Source: DAIOEK01 sp964648485 (GTDB lineage Bacteria > Chloroflexota > Anaerolineae > Anaerolineales > Anaerolineaceae). From it: a stretch of DNA of 44,840 bases. Positions 6,732-13,750 of this stretch are shown here, one piece after another. The first letter of the stretch is position 1. Each line of letters opens with the position of its first letter. The position numbers and the translations under genes are program-made. The notes below the pieces were generated by a model. The model worked only from the letters and a program-made list of their open reading frames with translations, had not been told where the DNA came from and did no database searches. The stretch lies in contig CAZYOF010000023.1 of NCBI GenBank assembly GCA_964648485.1, forward strand, positions 1 to 44,840, written 5' to 3'.

Positions 6732-8387
6732 ATGTCGATAAAACTACTTTCCCATCGATCGTTGTCTGATGTTGTTGCTGGCAAGTTGGCAACTTCAATT
6801 TTAGATGGTACTTATAAATCTGGAACTCAATTTCCACCTGAGCGGGAATTAGTTCAAGAATATGGGGTCAGTAGATCAACTATTCGTGAAGCACTTAAGA
6901 TACTTGAAGAGCATAAGCTAATTGAAGGGCGACATGGAGTTGGGTGGTTTGTTATGAAGGTAAACCCTTCCAATCTTGCAAAGTCACATGAATTATCCAG
7001 CATTCACCGGGAAGCGACCCAACCCAGACCCAAAATTAAAGAAGATACCAAACCCATAGGCCCAAGAAGGTTGCCTGTAGCCCCAGAAAAACCTCTGCAG
7101 GTCACCAATCCACAAGCAGATCGATTAGCGACATTCAACTTAATTTCCTGGTGGGAAAGAGAAAAAGTTGAAAAAGCACGTGTCCTGGTTGTTGGTGCTG
7201 GAGCGCTAGGTAACGAAGTGATTAAAAACCTTGTTCTGATGGGTATTGGTAATATTTTCATTATTGATTTTGACACGATCGAGATGGCAAATCTGAGTAG
7301 GTCCGTTTTATTTAGAGAAACCGACACCAGCAGAGAAAAAGCAGAAGTAGCCGCCGCTCGAGCGAAGGATATCAACCCAAATGTTCATGTCCAATATCTT
7401 AATGGTGATGTTTCCACCCAGTTGGGAGCAGGTGTATTCAGACGAATGGATGTGGTTATTGGATGTCTGGATAATCGGGAAGCGAGACTGGCAGTTAATC
7501 GTTACTGCTACTGGATGAATATTCCCTGGGTAGATGGTGCCATTCAGGAGTTATTGGGTCTCGTAAGAGTATTTAAACCTGGTGAAGGTGCATGTTTTGA
7601 ATGCACCCTTACAGAAGCGGCACGCAGGGAGCTTTCACTCCGGTACAGTTGTCCGCTCCTGGCAAGGGAAAATGTTCTTTTAGGGAAGGTACCCACCACA
7701 CCCAGTATCGCATCCATAATTGGGGCGATGCAAGCACAAGAAGCATTGAAGATTATTCACGATTTACCCGTTCAGCCCGGAAAAGTAATCCGATACAACG
7801 GACTGACCAATGAGATGTACACCAGCGCTTATTCCGCCCGAGAAGATTGCGACAGCCACTGGATCTATGGTGAAATCACCGAATTACCTGCAAAAGCGGC
7901 ACAAACTACGCTTGCTGATTTATTACAGATTGCGAGAAATGATTTAGGTGATGAAGCAATACTGGAACTTGACCAGGAAATTATCCTTTCATTAACCTGC
8001 TCAAAATGCAAGACGACAGAAAATGTACTGAAACCCATTTCCCGGGTCAGTTTTCAGGGAGCTCATTGCGCAATTTGTGGAACCTTACGTGAAATTGAAA
8101 TGATCCATTTGATTACCGGCGAAGAAGATTTTCTTTCAAAAACACTTGCTTCGGTTGGAATTCCAGCCCTGCATGTGATCAGGGCAAATAATGGTATTGA
8201 ATATCGATTTTACGAATTAACAGGTGATCTGGAAGAAGCCTTACACTTTAATCATTTTAATAAACCGGACACCGGGTTTGTATCTCCAAATCTACACATT
8301 CGTCTGGGTGAGACTACTGATGAGATGAATCCTGATGAAAAAGAAAATCGGTTGCGCGTAGTTTTACATGATGGAGAACCATCATGA
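6732..8387 (+). CDS. GntR winged helix fused to an E1-like Ubl-activating enzyme
   Basis: 551 residues. Residues about 8-76 are a GntR-type winged helix (PPERELVQEYGVSRSTIREA), normally followed by a ligand-sensing domain. Here a linker (about 80-130) leads to a ThiF/MoeB/E1 adenylation domain: the nucleotide loop GAGALG (155-160), IIDFDTIEMANLSR with R190, and CLDN with D247. C288 and C291 form a zinc pair, probably completed by C373 and H376. The segment VPTTPSIASIIGAMQAQEAL (320-339) is the E1 core signature. C307 in YSCPLL is a candidate thioester cysteine by position. A second zinc knuckle (C423, C426, C446, C449) lies in a C-terminal domain that I do not recognise. It should adenylate the operon's Ubl. 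RBS AAGGTG precedes the ATG. Catalysis and DNA binding are both inferred. Confidence 0.88.
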   Translation: MSIKLLSHRSLSDVVAGKLATSILDGTYKSGTQFPPERELVQEYGVSRSTIREALKILEEHKLIEGRHGVGWFVMKVNPSNLAKSHELSSIHREATQPRPKIKEDTKPIGPRRLPVAPEKPLQVTNPQADRLATFNLISWWEREKVEKARVLVVGAGALGNEVIKNLVLMGIGNIFIIDFDTIEMANLSRSVLFRETDTSREKAEVAAARAKDINPNVHVQYLNGDVSTQLGAGVFRRMDVVIGCLDNREARLAVNRYCYWMNIPWVDGAIQELLGLVRVFKPGEGACFECTLTEAARRELSLRYSCPLLARENVLLGKVPTTPSIASIIGAMQAQEALKIIHDLPVQPGKVIRYNGLTNEMYTSAYSAREDCDSHWIYGEITELPAKAAQTTLADLLQIARNDLGDEAILELDQEIILSLTCSKCKTTENVLKPISRVSFQGAHCAICGTLREIEMIHLITGEEDFLSKTLASVGIPALHVIRANNGIEYRFYELTGDLEEALHFNHFNKPDTGFVSPNLHIRLGETTDEMNPDEKENRLRVVLHDGEPS

Positions 8388-9352
8388 ATACCGGGAATGT
8401 AAATTCGGTCGATCCAATGAAGACAGGAGAACTGATCAAAAAAATCTCCTATCAGATTATTTTATTCCTCATTGTGATACAGGTTTCTTTGGCAGCAACC
8501 TGGGGATGGGCATGGATACTTTTTATCAATCCAGAAATCCACGATGGACTATTAAAAATAGCTGCTGTTTCTGGGTCTGCAATATTATCAGGGTTGATTG
8601 CAAGGGCATTTCTAAAAGGACATTTGCGTATCACACGCTGGTTGTGTTCCATTGTATCTTTTATCTTCAGTATGATTGGTCTTTTTTATCTAAGTAACCA
8701 ACGGATTGGTTTTACTGTGTCTCTTATTGATAAGACTAAAACCAATCTGGGTGCATTTTTTCAACTAGTATCTGGAGGTATCATCTCGTGGCTGGTGCTC
8801 TATGCATGGATCAAGCGTTATGGGTATCGAAAAGGAAATAAAAGAATAGATATTCCTGCACAGAAGAACTCAAATTCTGACAGATATATGTCAAATGACT
8901 TAGGTAATAGCGAAAACAATCCGACAGATGTTACCGATGCATCACTTACGATTTCACATAACAGGATTGAAAACATTAATCTTAATCAGCCTGGTCGAGG
9001 ACAGGAAGTTAACCAAAGATATGGTTTGAAATCTTTAATCTCCGCATATTTAGCTATCATCTTAAATTGGGTGCATAAGAGAAAACAGCTAATACCGAAT
9101 CACACCCCAAAAATCAACACGAGTAAAAAACCAAAGATTGGCGCGCAATCCAAAACCAGAAAAAAAAGTTTCTATTCACAGCGATCCAGTATCAAGCTGG
9201 TTGGAGCAGAAGAGCATAGGTGCCCGTACTGCCTGGAAATTGTCGACGCCAAAGAAGATGAAGTAATTGAATGTCCTGTATGCCATACCATTCATCACAA
9301 AAGCTGCTGGGAAATTACTGGAACCTGTCAGGTGCCACATATTCATACATAG
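8384..9352 (+). CDS. Four-span membrane protein with C-terminal RING-like zinc module
   Basis: 322 residues. Four hydrophobic helices (about 22-49, 57-77, 86-104, 125-143) are followed by a polar, basic linker of some 130 residues. The C-terminal zinc module contains C280, C283, C297, C300, H304/H305, C308 and C315, plus late histidines 319 and 321. The pattern RCPYC...CPVCHTIHHKSCWE matches prokaryotic RING-like fingers (Prok-RING families), treble-clef relatives of RING E3 ligases. The start overlaps the E1 stop (ATGA). In an operon with E1, E2 and Ubl it is the natural candidate for a membrane-bound E3 or an E2-recruiting adaptor. Such fingers also occur outside Ubl systems, so E3 activity is inference. 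Confidence 0.78.
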   Translation: MNTGNVNSVDPMKTGELIKKISYQIILFLIVIQVSLAATWGWAWILFINPEIHDGLLKIAAVSGSAILSGLIARAFLKGHLRITRWLCSIVSFIFSMIGLFYLSNQRIGFTVSLIDKTKTNLGAFFQLVSGGIISWLVLYAWIKRYGYRKGNKRIDIPAQKNSNSDRYMSNDLGNSENNPTDVTDASLTISHNRIENINLNQPGRGQEVNQRYGLKSLISAYLAIILNWVHKRKQLIPNHTPKINTSKKPKIGAQSKTRKKSFYSQRSSIKLVGAEEHRCPYCLEIVDAKEDEVIECPVCHTIHHKSCWEITGTCQVPHIHT

Positions 9353-9379
9353 TCTGCAATTATCTAAGGAGATATTTAT

Positions 9380-10228
9380 ATGTCTGAAATCACTGTAACA
9401 ATCGTATTACCCAACGGCGGAGCCAGAAGAGCAGATATGCCGGACGATGTATCAGTTGGAGAAATTATTGAAGAATTAACTACATTGTTAAAACTCCCAA
9501 CTATCGGGCCGGATGGCAGACCGATGGGGTACCGATTAGACAGTAAAGCTTTAGGTAGGGAATTATTAGAAAAGGAATCACTCGCAGATGCGGGCGTACC
9601 TGTGGATGACCGATTGATGATCACTGCAGACATCACCGCCGGAAACGGGAACAGCCTTGAGGCAAGCCCTAGGATCAGACGGTTAAGAGCAGACTTTCAG
9701 CTGATTCAAGAATTAAATGCAAGAAGCGATTTAATCAAGGTGGACCCTGTTATAGTCAGACCTAATCTTCCGCCTGAACACTATATTGTCAACTTTAAAT
9801 GCAAAAGCATTATTGGAATTGATGAAAAAAATCGTCCTGTGTTCGGGGAGCATCATCAGGTAGATATTTATCTACATAACCAGTACCCACAACGTTGGCC
9901 GGGTATGAAATGGCTGACACCGATCTGGCATCCAAATATTAACCATTTGAATGGCAGTGTTTGCATTGATGCAGCATGGTGGACTGCATCACGATCACTC
10001 GATAGATTAATCATCATGCTGGGTGAAATGCTGCAATATAAAAATTTTCATGATGATCCTGCAAAGCCACCTTTCCCCTGGGATATGGAGGCTGCAAAAT
10101 GGTGCCGCGATTATCGGGAAAAGAACAAAAATGTTTTCCCACTGGATACGCGTGAACTTCTTCGACCGGAACGGATAAAGATTCACCCGGTTGAAAAAAC
10201 GAAGGTAACCAGAATTCATTTGAAATAA
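9380..10228 (+). CDS. YukD-like ubiquitin-like domain fused to an E2 conjugating enzyme
   Basis: 282 residues. Residues 1-88 are a small beta-grasp-type domain ending ITADITAG, about 62% identical (55 of 88 by hand) to the stand-alone Ubl two features on. Residues about 95-282 have the UBC/E2 fold: the strand VDIYLHNQYPQRWP, then WHPNINHLNGSVCID with the HPN triad at 184-186 and the catalytic cysteine C195 placed as in eukaryotic E2s, then a helix LDRLIIMLGEMLQ. It should accept the Ubl from the E1 as a thioester and pass it to a target. A good RBS (AAGGAG) lies 11 bases before the ATG, and 27 bases separate it from the previous gene. A Ubl fused in front of an E2 is unusual. Confidence 0.88.
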   Translation: MSEITVTIVLPNGGARRADMPDDVSVGEIIEELTTLLKLPTIGPDGRPMGYRLDSKALGRELLEKESLADAGVPVDDRLMITADITAGNGNSLEASPRIRRLRADFQLIQELNARSDLIKVDPVIVRPNLPPEHYIVNFKCKSIIGIDEKNRPVFGEHHQVDIYLHNQYPQRWPGMKWLTPIWHPNINHLNGSVCIDAAWWTASRSLDRLIIMLGEMLQYKNFHDDPAKPPFPWDMEAAKWCRDYREKNKNVFPLDTRELLRPERIKIHPVEKTKVTRIHLK

Positions 10229-10233
10229 CCATT

Positions 10234-10264
10234 AACCATGAGCGCTCAAATTTAATCAATGGTT
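10234..10264 (+). other. Intergenic stem-loop between the E2 and Ubl genes
   Basis: The 57-base gap holds arms AACCAT (10234-10239) and ATGGTT (10259-10264) around an 8-base perfect palindrome GAGCGCTC (10240-10247). There is no T run, so it is not a simple terminator. It might be an mRNA processing or stabilising element that raises Ubl output relative to the enzymes. This is weak evidence. Confidence 0.3.
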
Positions 10265-10285
10265 TATAAGGATAAGGAGAATAAA

Positions 10286-10552
10286 ATGTCAGATATCAAC
10301 CTAACACTCATGCTTCCATCCGGAGGCAGCCGGGTGGCAGAAGTACCAGCAGAAATCGAGGTCAAAGACCTGATTCCTGAACTAGCTGCTTCTCTGGAGT
10401 TGCCCACGATCGGACCGGACGGACACCCGATAAATTACAGGCTGGATAGCAAAGCCCTCGGCAGGGAACTCCAAGAGGACGAGACGCTGATATCAGCAAA
10501 TGTTCCTGAAGATGATCGAATCATGATTACAGCCGATATAACTGCGGGTTAG
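10286..10552 (+). CDS. Stand-alone ubiquitin-like protein (YukD-like)
   Basis: 88 residues, starting at the ATG at 10286 with RBS AAGGAGA six bases upstream; an in-frame start at 10259 lacks one. It aligns without gaps to the Ubl domain of the preceding E2 fusion. The most conserved stretches are LPTIGPDG, YRLDSKALGREL and the C-terminal ITADITAG. It ends exactly at the Gly of TAG, with no extra residues, so it is born with an exposed C-terminal glycine and needs no processing, unlike eukaryotic ubiquitin precursors. It should be adenylated by the E1, carried by the E2 and attached to a target amine. The single C-terminal glycine (not Gly-Gly) and lack of an extended tail are distinctive. Confidence 0.85.
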   Translation: MSDINLTLMLPSGGSRVAEVPAEIEVKDLIPELAASLELPTIGPDGHPINYRLDSKALGRELQEDETLISANVPEDDRIMITADITAG

Positions 10553-10583
10553 TACTTTGTCTTCTTCACAGGAAAACCTGATA

Positions 10584-11234
10584 ATGTCTGATCTAGATGT
10601 TAGAGCAAACCTGATTAAGATTTCGCCAATGGAAGATGTGAAACCCAAAGGCTCTCGTATTCCGATAGCGAAAAGCATGCGGTGGGAACCTCAAGGAAAA
10701 GCATATAAAAAAATGATTCCATTTGTTTCAGTGTTTGTTACACAACCCGCACTCAATACTTGTATTTCTTACGCTGAAAGTGACCTGAACAACGAGACAG
10801 GCGGATGGCTGTTAGGAAAATGGAGAAAAGATTACCGCAGGAACCTTCAATTCATTGTGATTGATACGGTTCTCCAAGCTCAATTTATCCGCAACAGCAG
10901 TACGTATCTAACCTTTACACAGGATAGTCAAGTCGCTTTGCGGCGGTTGCTGGATGAAGAGCATCCGGGTAAAGAACTGGTTGGCTGGTTTCATACACAT
11001 CCCAAAATGGGAGTTTTCCTATCACATTATGATTTATGGCTACATAACAATTTCTTTCCAGAAATGTGGCAGGTAGCCCTTGTGATTGAGCCAGTATCAA
11101 CAGCGGGAGGTTTTTTCATTCGCTCGAAGGATGGAACACTAGCATCAAGAAGTTATTTTGGTTTTTCTGAGATATTAGGAAAAGAAGGGCAACACGTAGT
11201 TGATTGGGTAAATCTTCGACCCGTTTGCCCTTAA
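10584..11234 (+). CDS. JAMM/JAB metalloprotease (Ubl deconjugase)
   Basis: 216 residues. It carries the full JAMM zinc motif: E71 (NNETGGWLLGKW), then H137-x-H139 (GWFHTHP), seven residues, S147 and D150 (LSHYD). These ligate one zinc and activate water in JAB1/MPN+ isopeptidases such as AMSH and Rpn11. I chose the ATG at 10584, preceded by AGGAAAA, over a TTG at 10557 without a site. Because the free Ubl already ends in glycine, the likely job is to remove Ubl from conjugates, and perhaps to cut the Ubl off the E2 fusion. It has no membrane segment. The N-terminal 40 residues are unassigned. Confidence 0.9.
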   Translation: MSDLDVRANLIKISPMEDVKPKGSRIPIAKSMRWEPQGKAYKKMIPFVSVFVTQPALNTCISYAESDLNNETGGWLLGKWRKDYRRNLQFIVIDTVLQAQFIRNSSTYLTFTQDSQVALRRLLDEEHPGKELVGWFHTHPKMGVFLSHYDLWLHNNFFPEMWQVALVIEPVSTAGGFFIRSKDGTLASRSYFGFSEILGKEGQHVVDWVNLRPVCP

Positions 11235-11245
11235 TGGAGGTTAAT

Positions 11246-12103
11246 ATGTCTAGAATGATGCGTTTGTATTACTATGCTGTTGCCGGGGCTATTGGAGGAT
11301 TAGTAGCCTGGCAACTCAGTAATATCATTGGATTATCGTTTACAAGAATTTTTGTCCTGAATGAATTGATTGTGGGGGCGTTGATCGGCTTGTGTATTGG
11401 TGCAAGCATCGGAATAACAGAAGGTATCCTCAGGAAAGACCTGCGATTCCTGATTAAGAATACAGCTATCAATGCCTGGTTAGGCGCAGCCGGAGGCGCC
11501 GTCGGATTACCTATTGCTGAAGGATTGTTTCAACTCAGTGGCGGTGAAGCAGCAGGTAGATTAGCAGGCTGGGGCATCTTTGGTCTCGTGGTTGGAGTAG
11601 CAGCTGGTTTTATGAGCGGTGCTCAGGTATGGAAAGGTGCGCTTGGTGGAATATTAGGTGGACTTTTGGGTGGAATTTTACTCAGCGCAACACAAAATTT
11701 CCTGGGAATCTCTACTTTTGGTAAGGCAATTGGATTAATGTTGCTGGGGGCTGCAATAAGCCTATTTATCGCGATGATTGTTTTCATGCTCTCCAGAGCA
11801 TGGATAGAAGTAAAAAGCGGAAAGATGAAAGGTTTGGAATTTGTATTAGATAAATATCTCAACAAAAACAGTCCAGGTGCATTTATCGGAAGCGATGTTG
11901 TAAAAGCAGACATTGTGTTGACAGATCCAGATATCGCCCCACAACATGCCATGTTAAAAGGGCTGGGAACTCACTTTACCATCAAAGATATGAGCATGAA
12001 TGGGACGTATGTGAATAATAAAAAAGTGGAACTGGTGAGATTGGCTAACCAGCAATCTATCCGCATGGGTAGCACCGAATTGGTTTACTACGAAAAGAGG
12101 TAA
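11246..12103 (+). CDS. Multi-span membrane protein with C-terminal FHA domain
   Basis: 285 residues. The first 185 contain about six glycine- and alanine-rich membrane helices (for example VWKGALGGILGGLLGGILLSA). A cytoplasmic FHA domain follows (about 198-285) with the usual marks: IGSD (214-217), a PQHAML strand (His234) and SMNGTYVN (250-257). FHA domains bind phosphothreonine peptides, so it could recruit a phosphorylated protein to the membrane. The GS pair differs from the more common GR at the phosphate-binding loop. The start at 11246 has a GGAGG site; the frame opens upstream but overlaps the JAB gene. No Ser/Thr kinase is present in the window. Its place in the Ubl operon suggests a target or scaffold role. 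Confidence 0.82.
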   Translation: MSRMMRLYYYAVAGAIGGLVAWQLSNIIGLSFTRIFVLNELIVGALIGLCIGASIGITEGILRKDLRFLIKNTAINAWLGAAGGAVGLPIAEGLFQLSGGEAAGRLAGWGIFGLVVGVAAGFMSGAQVWKGALGGILGGLLGGILLSATQNFLGISTFGKAIGLMLLGAAISLFIAMIVFMLSRAWIEVKSGKMKGLEFVLDKYLNKNSPGAFIGSDVVKADIVLTDPDIAPQHAMLKGLGTHFTIKDMSMNGTYVNNKKVELVRLANQQSIRMGSTELVYYEKR

Positions 12104-12105
12104 AC

Positions 12106-13236
12106 ATGAAACAAAAAACAAAAATCTTTATGCTACTGGTTGCCATCAGTGCAATGGTTTTCAGCACTGCTTTCAGTCCAATACCGCAAAGCTCAGAAGG
12201 GTTATCGTTGAAGATAACTCAGGTGGACACGTCAGACTTTCCAAATGTGGTTGTATATGTCTCTGCTGAAGATCAGTATGGTGAACCAACACCCATAAAT
12301 CCAAATTTCCTTGTCCTAAGGGAGGATGGTAAAAAAGTACCGGTTACATTAATTGAGGGAGCCTCGGACAGCGGACCTATCACGACCATGCTTGTAATGG
12401 ATGTATCTGGAAGCATGAATCATGGCTCAAAACTTCGCATGGCAAAAAATGTTGCAACCAAGTATGTAGATCAAATGAGATCTAATGACCTTGCTGGAAT
12501 TATTGCCTACAATACACGAGTGACCGAAGTGCAGTCTGTTACAAAAGACCGGGAAATATTGAAAGAAGCGATCGAGGGTCTGAAGGCTGAAAATGATACA
12601 GCAATGTATGACGCAATCAAGAAAGCAATTGAAGTATTAAATCCACTACCCGGAAGGAAAGCTATTTTAGTGCTGACAGATGGACTCGATAATCGAAGTA
12701 AGTCTTCTCCATCTGATGTGGTCGATTCCGTTGGGGAGAGTGGGTTGTCCATCGGGATCATTGGATTAGGTAAGGCTTCACAAAGTACTGGAAGTATTAC
12801 TGCTCTTGATGAAGATACACTCACGGCACTTTCAGCCAAAGCCGGTGGTGATTATAGTCGAGCCACCGATGAAGATAGCCTTGCACAAATATTTGAGCAT
12901 TATGGGAGGACACTTCAGAGCGAATATGCCATCACTTACCGATCTAATTCCACATTACGGGATGGAATGAATCGCAGATTAACCGTAACTTTGGAAGAAG
13001 GTGGAATTGCGGGATGGTCTGAGGCGGCTGCGGCGAATGTAAATCCAGGCGGGATAATTCCCGAAACCAGAGCATCTGATACATGGTTGTTATTCTTCGG
13101 GTTACTTGGTTTCTTGATTGTTCTAATGGTTCTGCCCACTATTCTGAGAAACACCCGAAAAGCAAAAGTGGAGACAGTGAAAACAGATCCGGTTTCGAAT
13201 CCGCCGAAACAAAGCAGAGTTAAGTTGAGATCTTAA
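12106..13236 (+). CDS. Membrane-anchored von Willebrand factor A domain protein
   Basis: 376 residues. An N-terminal hydrophobic signal segment (about 7-24), a short beta-rich region, a vWA domain (about 92-270), a beta-rich segment, one transmembrane helix (about 326-347) and a basic cytoplasmic tail. The MIDAS metal site is complete: D99-x-S101-x-S103 (DVSGSMN), T165 and D192 (LTDGLD). Such domains bind partner proteins through a divalent metal. The protein should face outside with its tail inside. It starts two bases after the FHA gene and is the last gene before the terminator. Its link to Ubl chemistry is only by context; it may be the client, a sensor or an assembly factor. Confidence 0.85.
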   Translation: MKQKTKIFMLLVAISAMVFSTAFSPIPQSSEGLSLKITQVDTSDFPNVVVYVSAEDQYGEPTPINPNFLVLREDGKKVPVTLIEGASDSGPITTMLVMDVSGSMNHGSKLRMAKNVATKYVDQMRSNDLAGIIAYNTRVTEVQSVTKDREILKEAIEGLKAENDTAMYDAIKKAIEVLNPLPGRKAILVLTDGLDNRSKSSPSDVVDSVGESGLSIGIIGLGKASQSTGSITALDEDTLTALSAKAGGDYSRATDEDSLAQIFEHYGRTLQSEYAITYRSNSTLRDGMNRRLTVTLEEGGIAGWSEAAAANVNPGGIIPETRASDTWLLFFGLLGFLIVLMVLPTILRNTRKAKVETVKTDPVSNPPKQSRVKLRS

Positions 13237-13247
13237 TAAGATTACAT

Positions 13248-13287
13248 AAAAAAAGGATGGTCAAAAATTATGACCATCCTTTTTTTA
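13248..13287. terminator. Bidirectional terminator after the ubiquitin-like operon
   Basis: A long perfect stem: a run of A then GGATGGTCA pairs with TGACCATCC then a run of T, with an AAAATTA loop. Having A on one side and T on the other, it can end the operon on the plus strand and the small DUF4870 gene coming from the other side. Confidence 0.9.
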
Positions 13288-13298
13288 GTATTACTAGA

Positions 13299-13631
13299 TT
13301 AGACCCAGCCCTGATTTTTTACGAAATCAGTTAAGAGGGGTACTTTGACAATTTCTCCCTGATATGATTTTATTGCCCAGTATATGGAGAAACCAAAACC
13401 AACTGCGAAAACACATACACCCACTACTACGAAGGATAATATGGTCCCGAGGATGTAGACAATTAATGACCAGATAAGACCGTGAATAGCATGATATTTG
13501 ATGAATGGACGGGATTTCTTGTCTTCCATCAATAACACAATGATAGGCACAATTGGAGCAATGAGCCAGGACAATAAAGCCCAAAGTTTATCATCGCTGG
13601 TAATTCCATCTGATGAATATTGATCAGTCAT
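13299..13631 (-). CDS. DUF4870 (Tic20-like) membrane protein
   Basis: 110 residues. A polar N-terminus (MTDQYSSDGITSDDKLWALLSWLIAPIVP) leads into three hydrophobic helices with the family's typical RPFIKYHAIHGLIWSL segment between the first and second. DUF4870/Tic20-like proteins are small bacterial inner-membrane proteins without a settled function. The ATG at 13631 has a GGAGG site seven bases upstream; a TTG twelve bases earlier would itself lie on that site. It is a single-gene unit convergent with the Ubl operon, sharing its terminator. Confidence 0.85.
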   Translation of the reverse strand: MTDQYSSDGITSDDKLWALLSWLIAPIVPIIVLLMEDKKSRPFIKYHAIHGLIWSLIVYILGTILSFVVVGVCVFAVGFGFSIYWAIKSYQGEIVKVPLLTDFVKNQGWV

Positions 13632-13663
13632 TTCAACCTCCAAGGTTATTTTTGTATTAATTC

Positions 13664-13691
13664 ATTGTATGCATAATCATCATCTTTACAA
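13664..13691 (-). promoter_or_regulatory. Promoter of the DUF4870 gene
   Basis: On the minus strand TTGTAA (13691-13686), a 16-base spacer and TACAAT (13669-13664). Transcription would start near 13657, about 26 bases before the ATG. Confidence 0.55.
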
Positions 13692-13737
13692 TAGCAATTG
13701 GAAGGTTGTTTTATGTTTTGCATATACAAGGTTATGC

Positions 13738-13743
13738 TACAAT
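13738..13743 (+). promoter_or_regulatory. -10 box just before fmt (leaderless candidate)
   Basis: TACAAT ends seven bases before the fmt ATG at 13751, so transcription would begin at or next to the start codon. No ribosome-binding site is present. The nearest TTGCAT is too close (14-base spacer) to be an ideal -35. Confidence 0.45.
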
Positions 13744-13750
13744 TTTTGTG

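Noticed and set aside
6732..8387. Two separate genes (GntR regulator and MoeB/ThiF) joined by a sequencing error
   Set aside because: The frame is continuous through a proline- and lysine-rich linker typical of a domain linker. There is no second start with a ribosome-binding site before the E1 domain, and the first part is too short for a normal GntR protein.
10557..10583. TTG start for the JAB protease
   Set aside because: No ribosome-binding site precedes it; the ATG at 10584 has AGGAAAA and the added nine residues are not part of the JAB fold.
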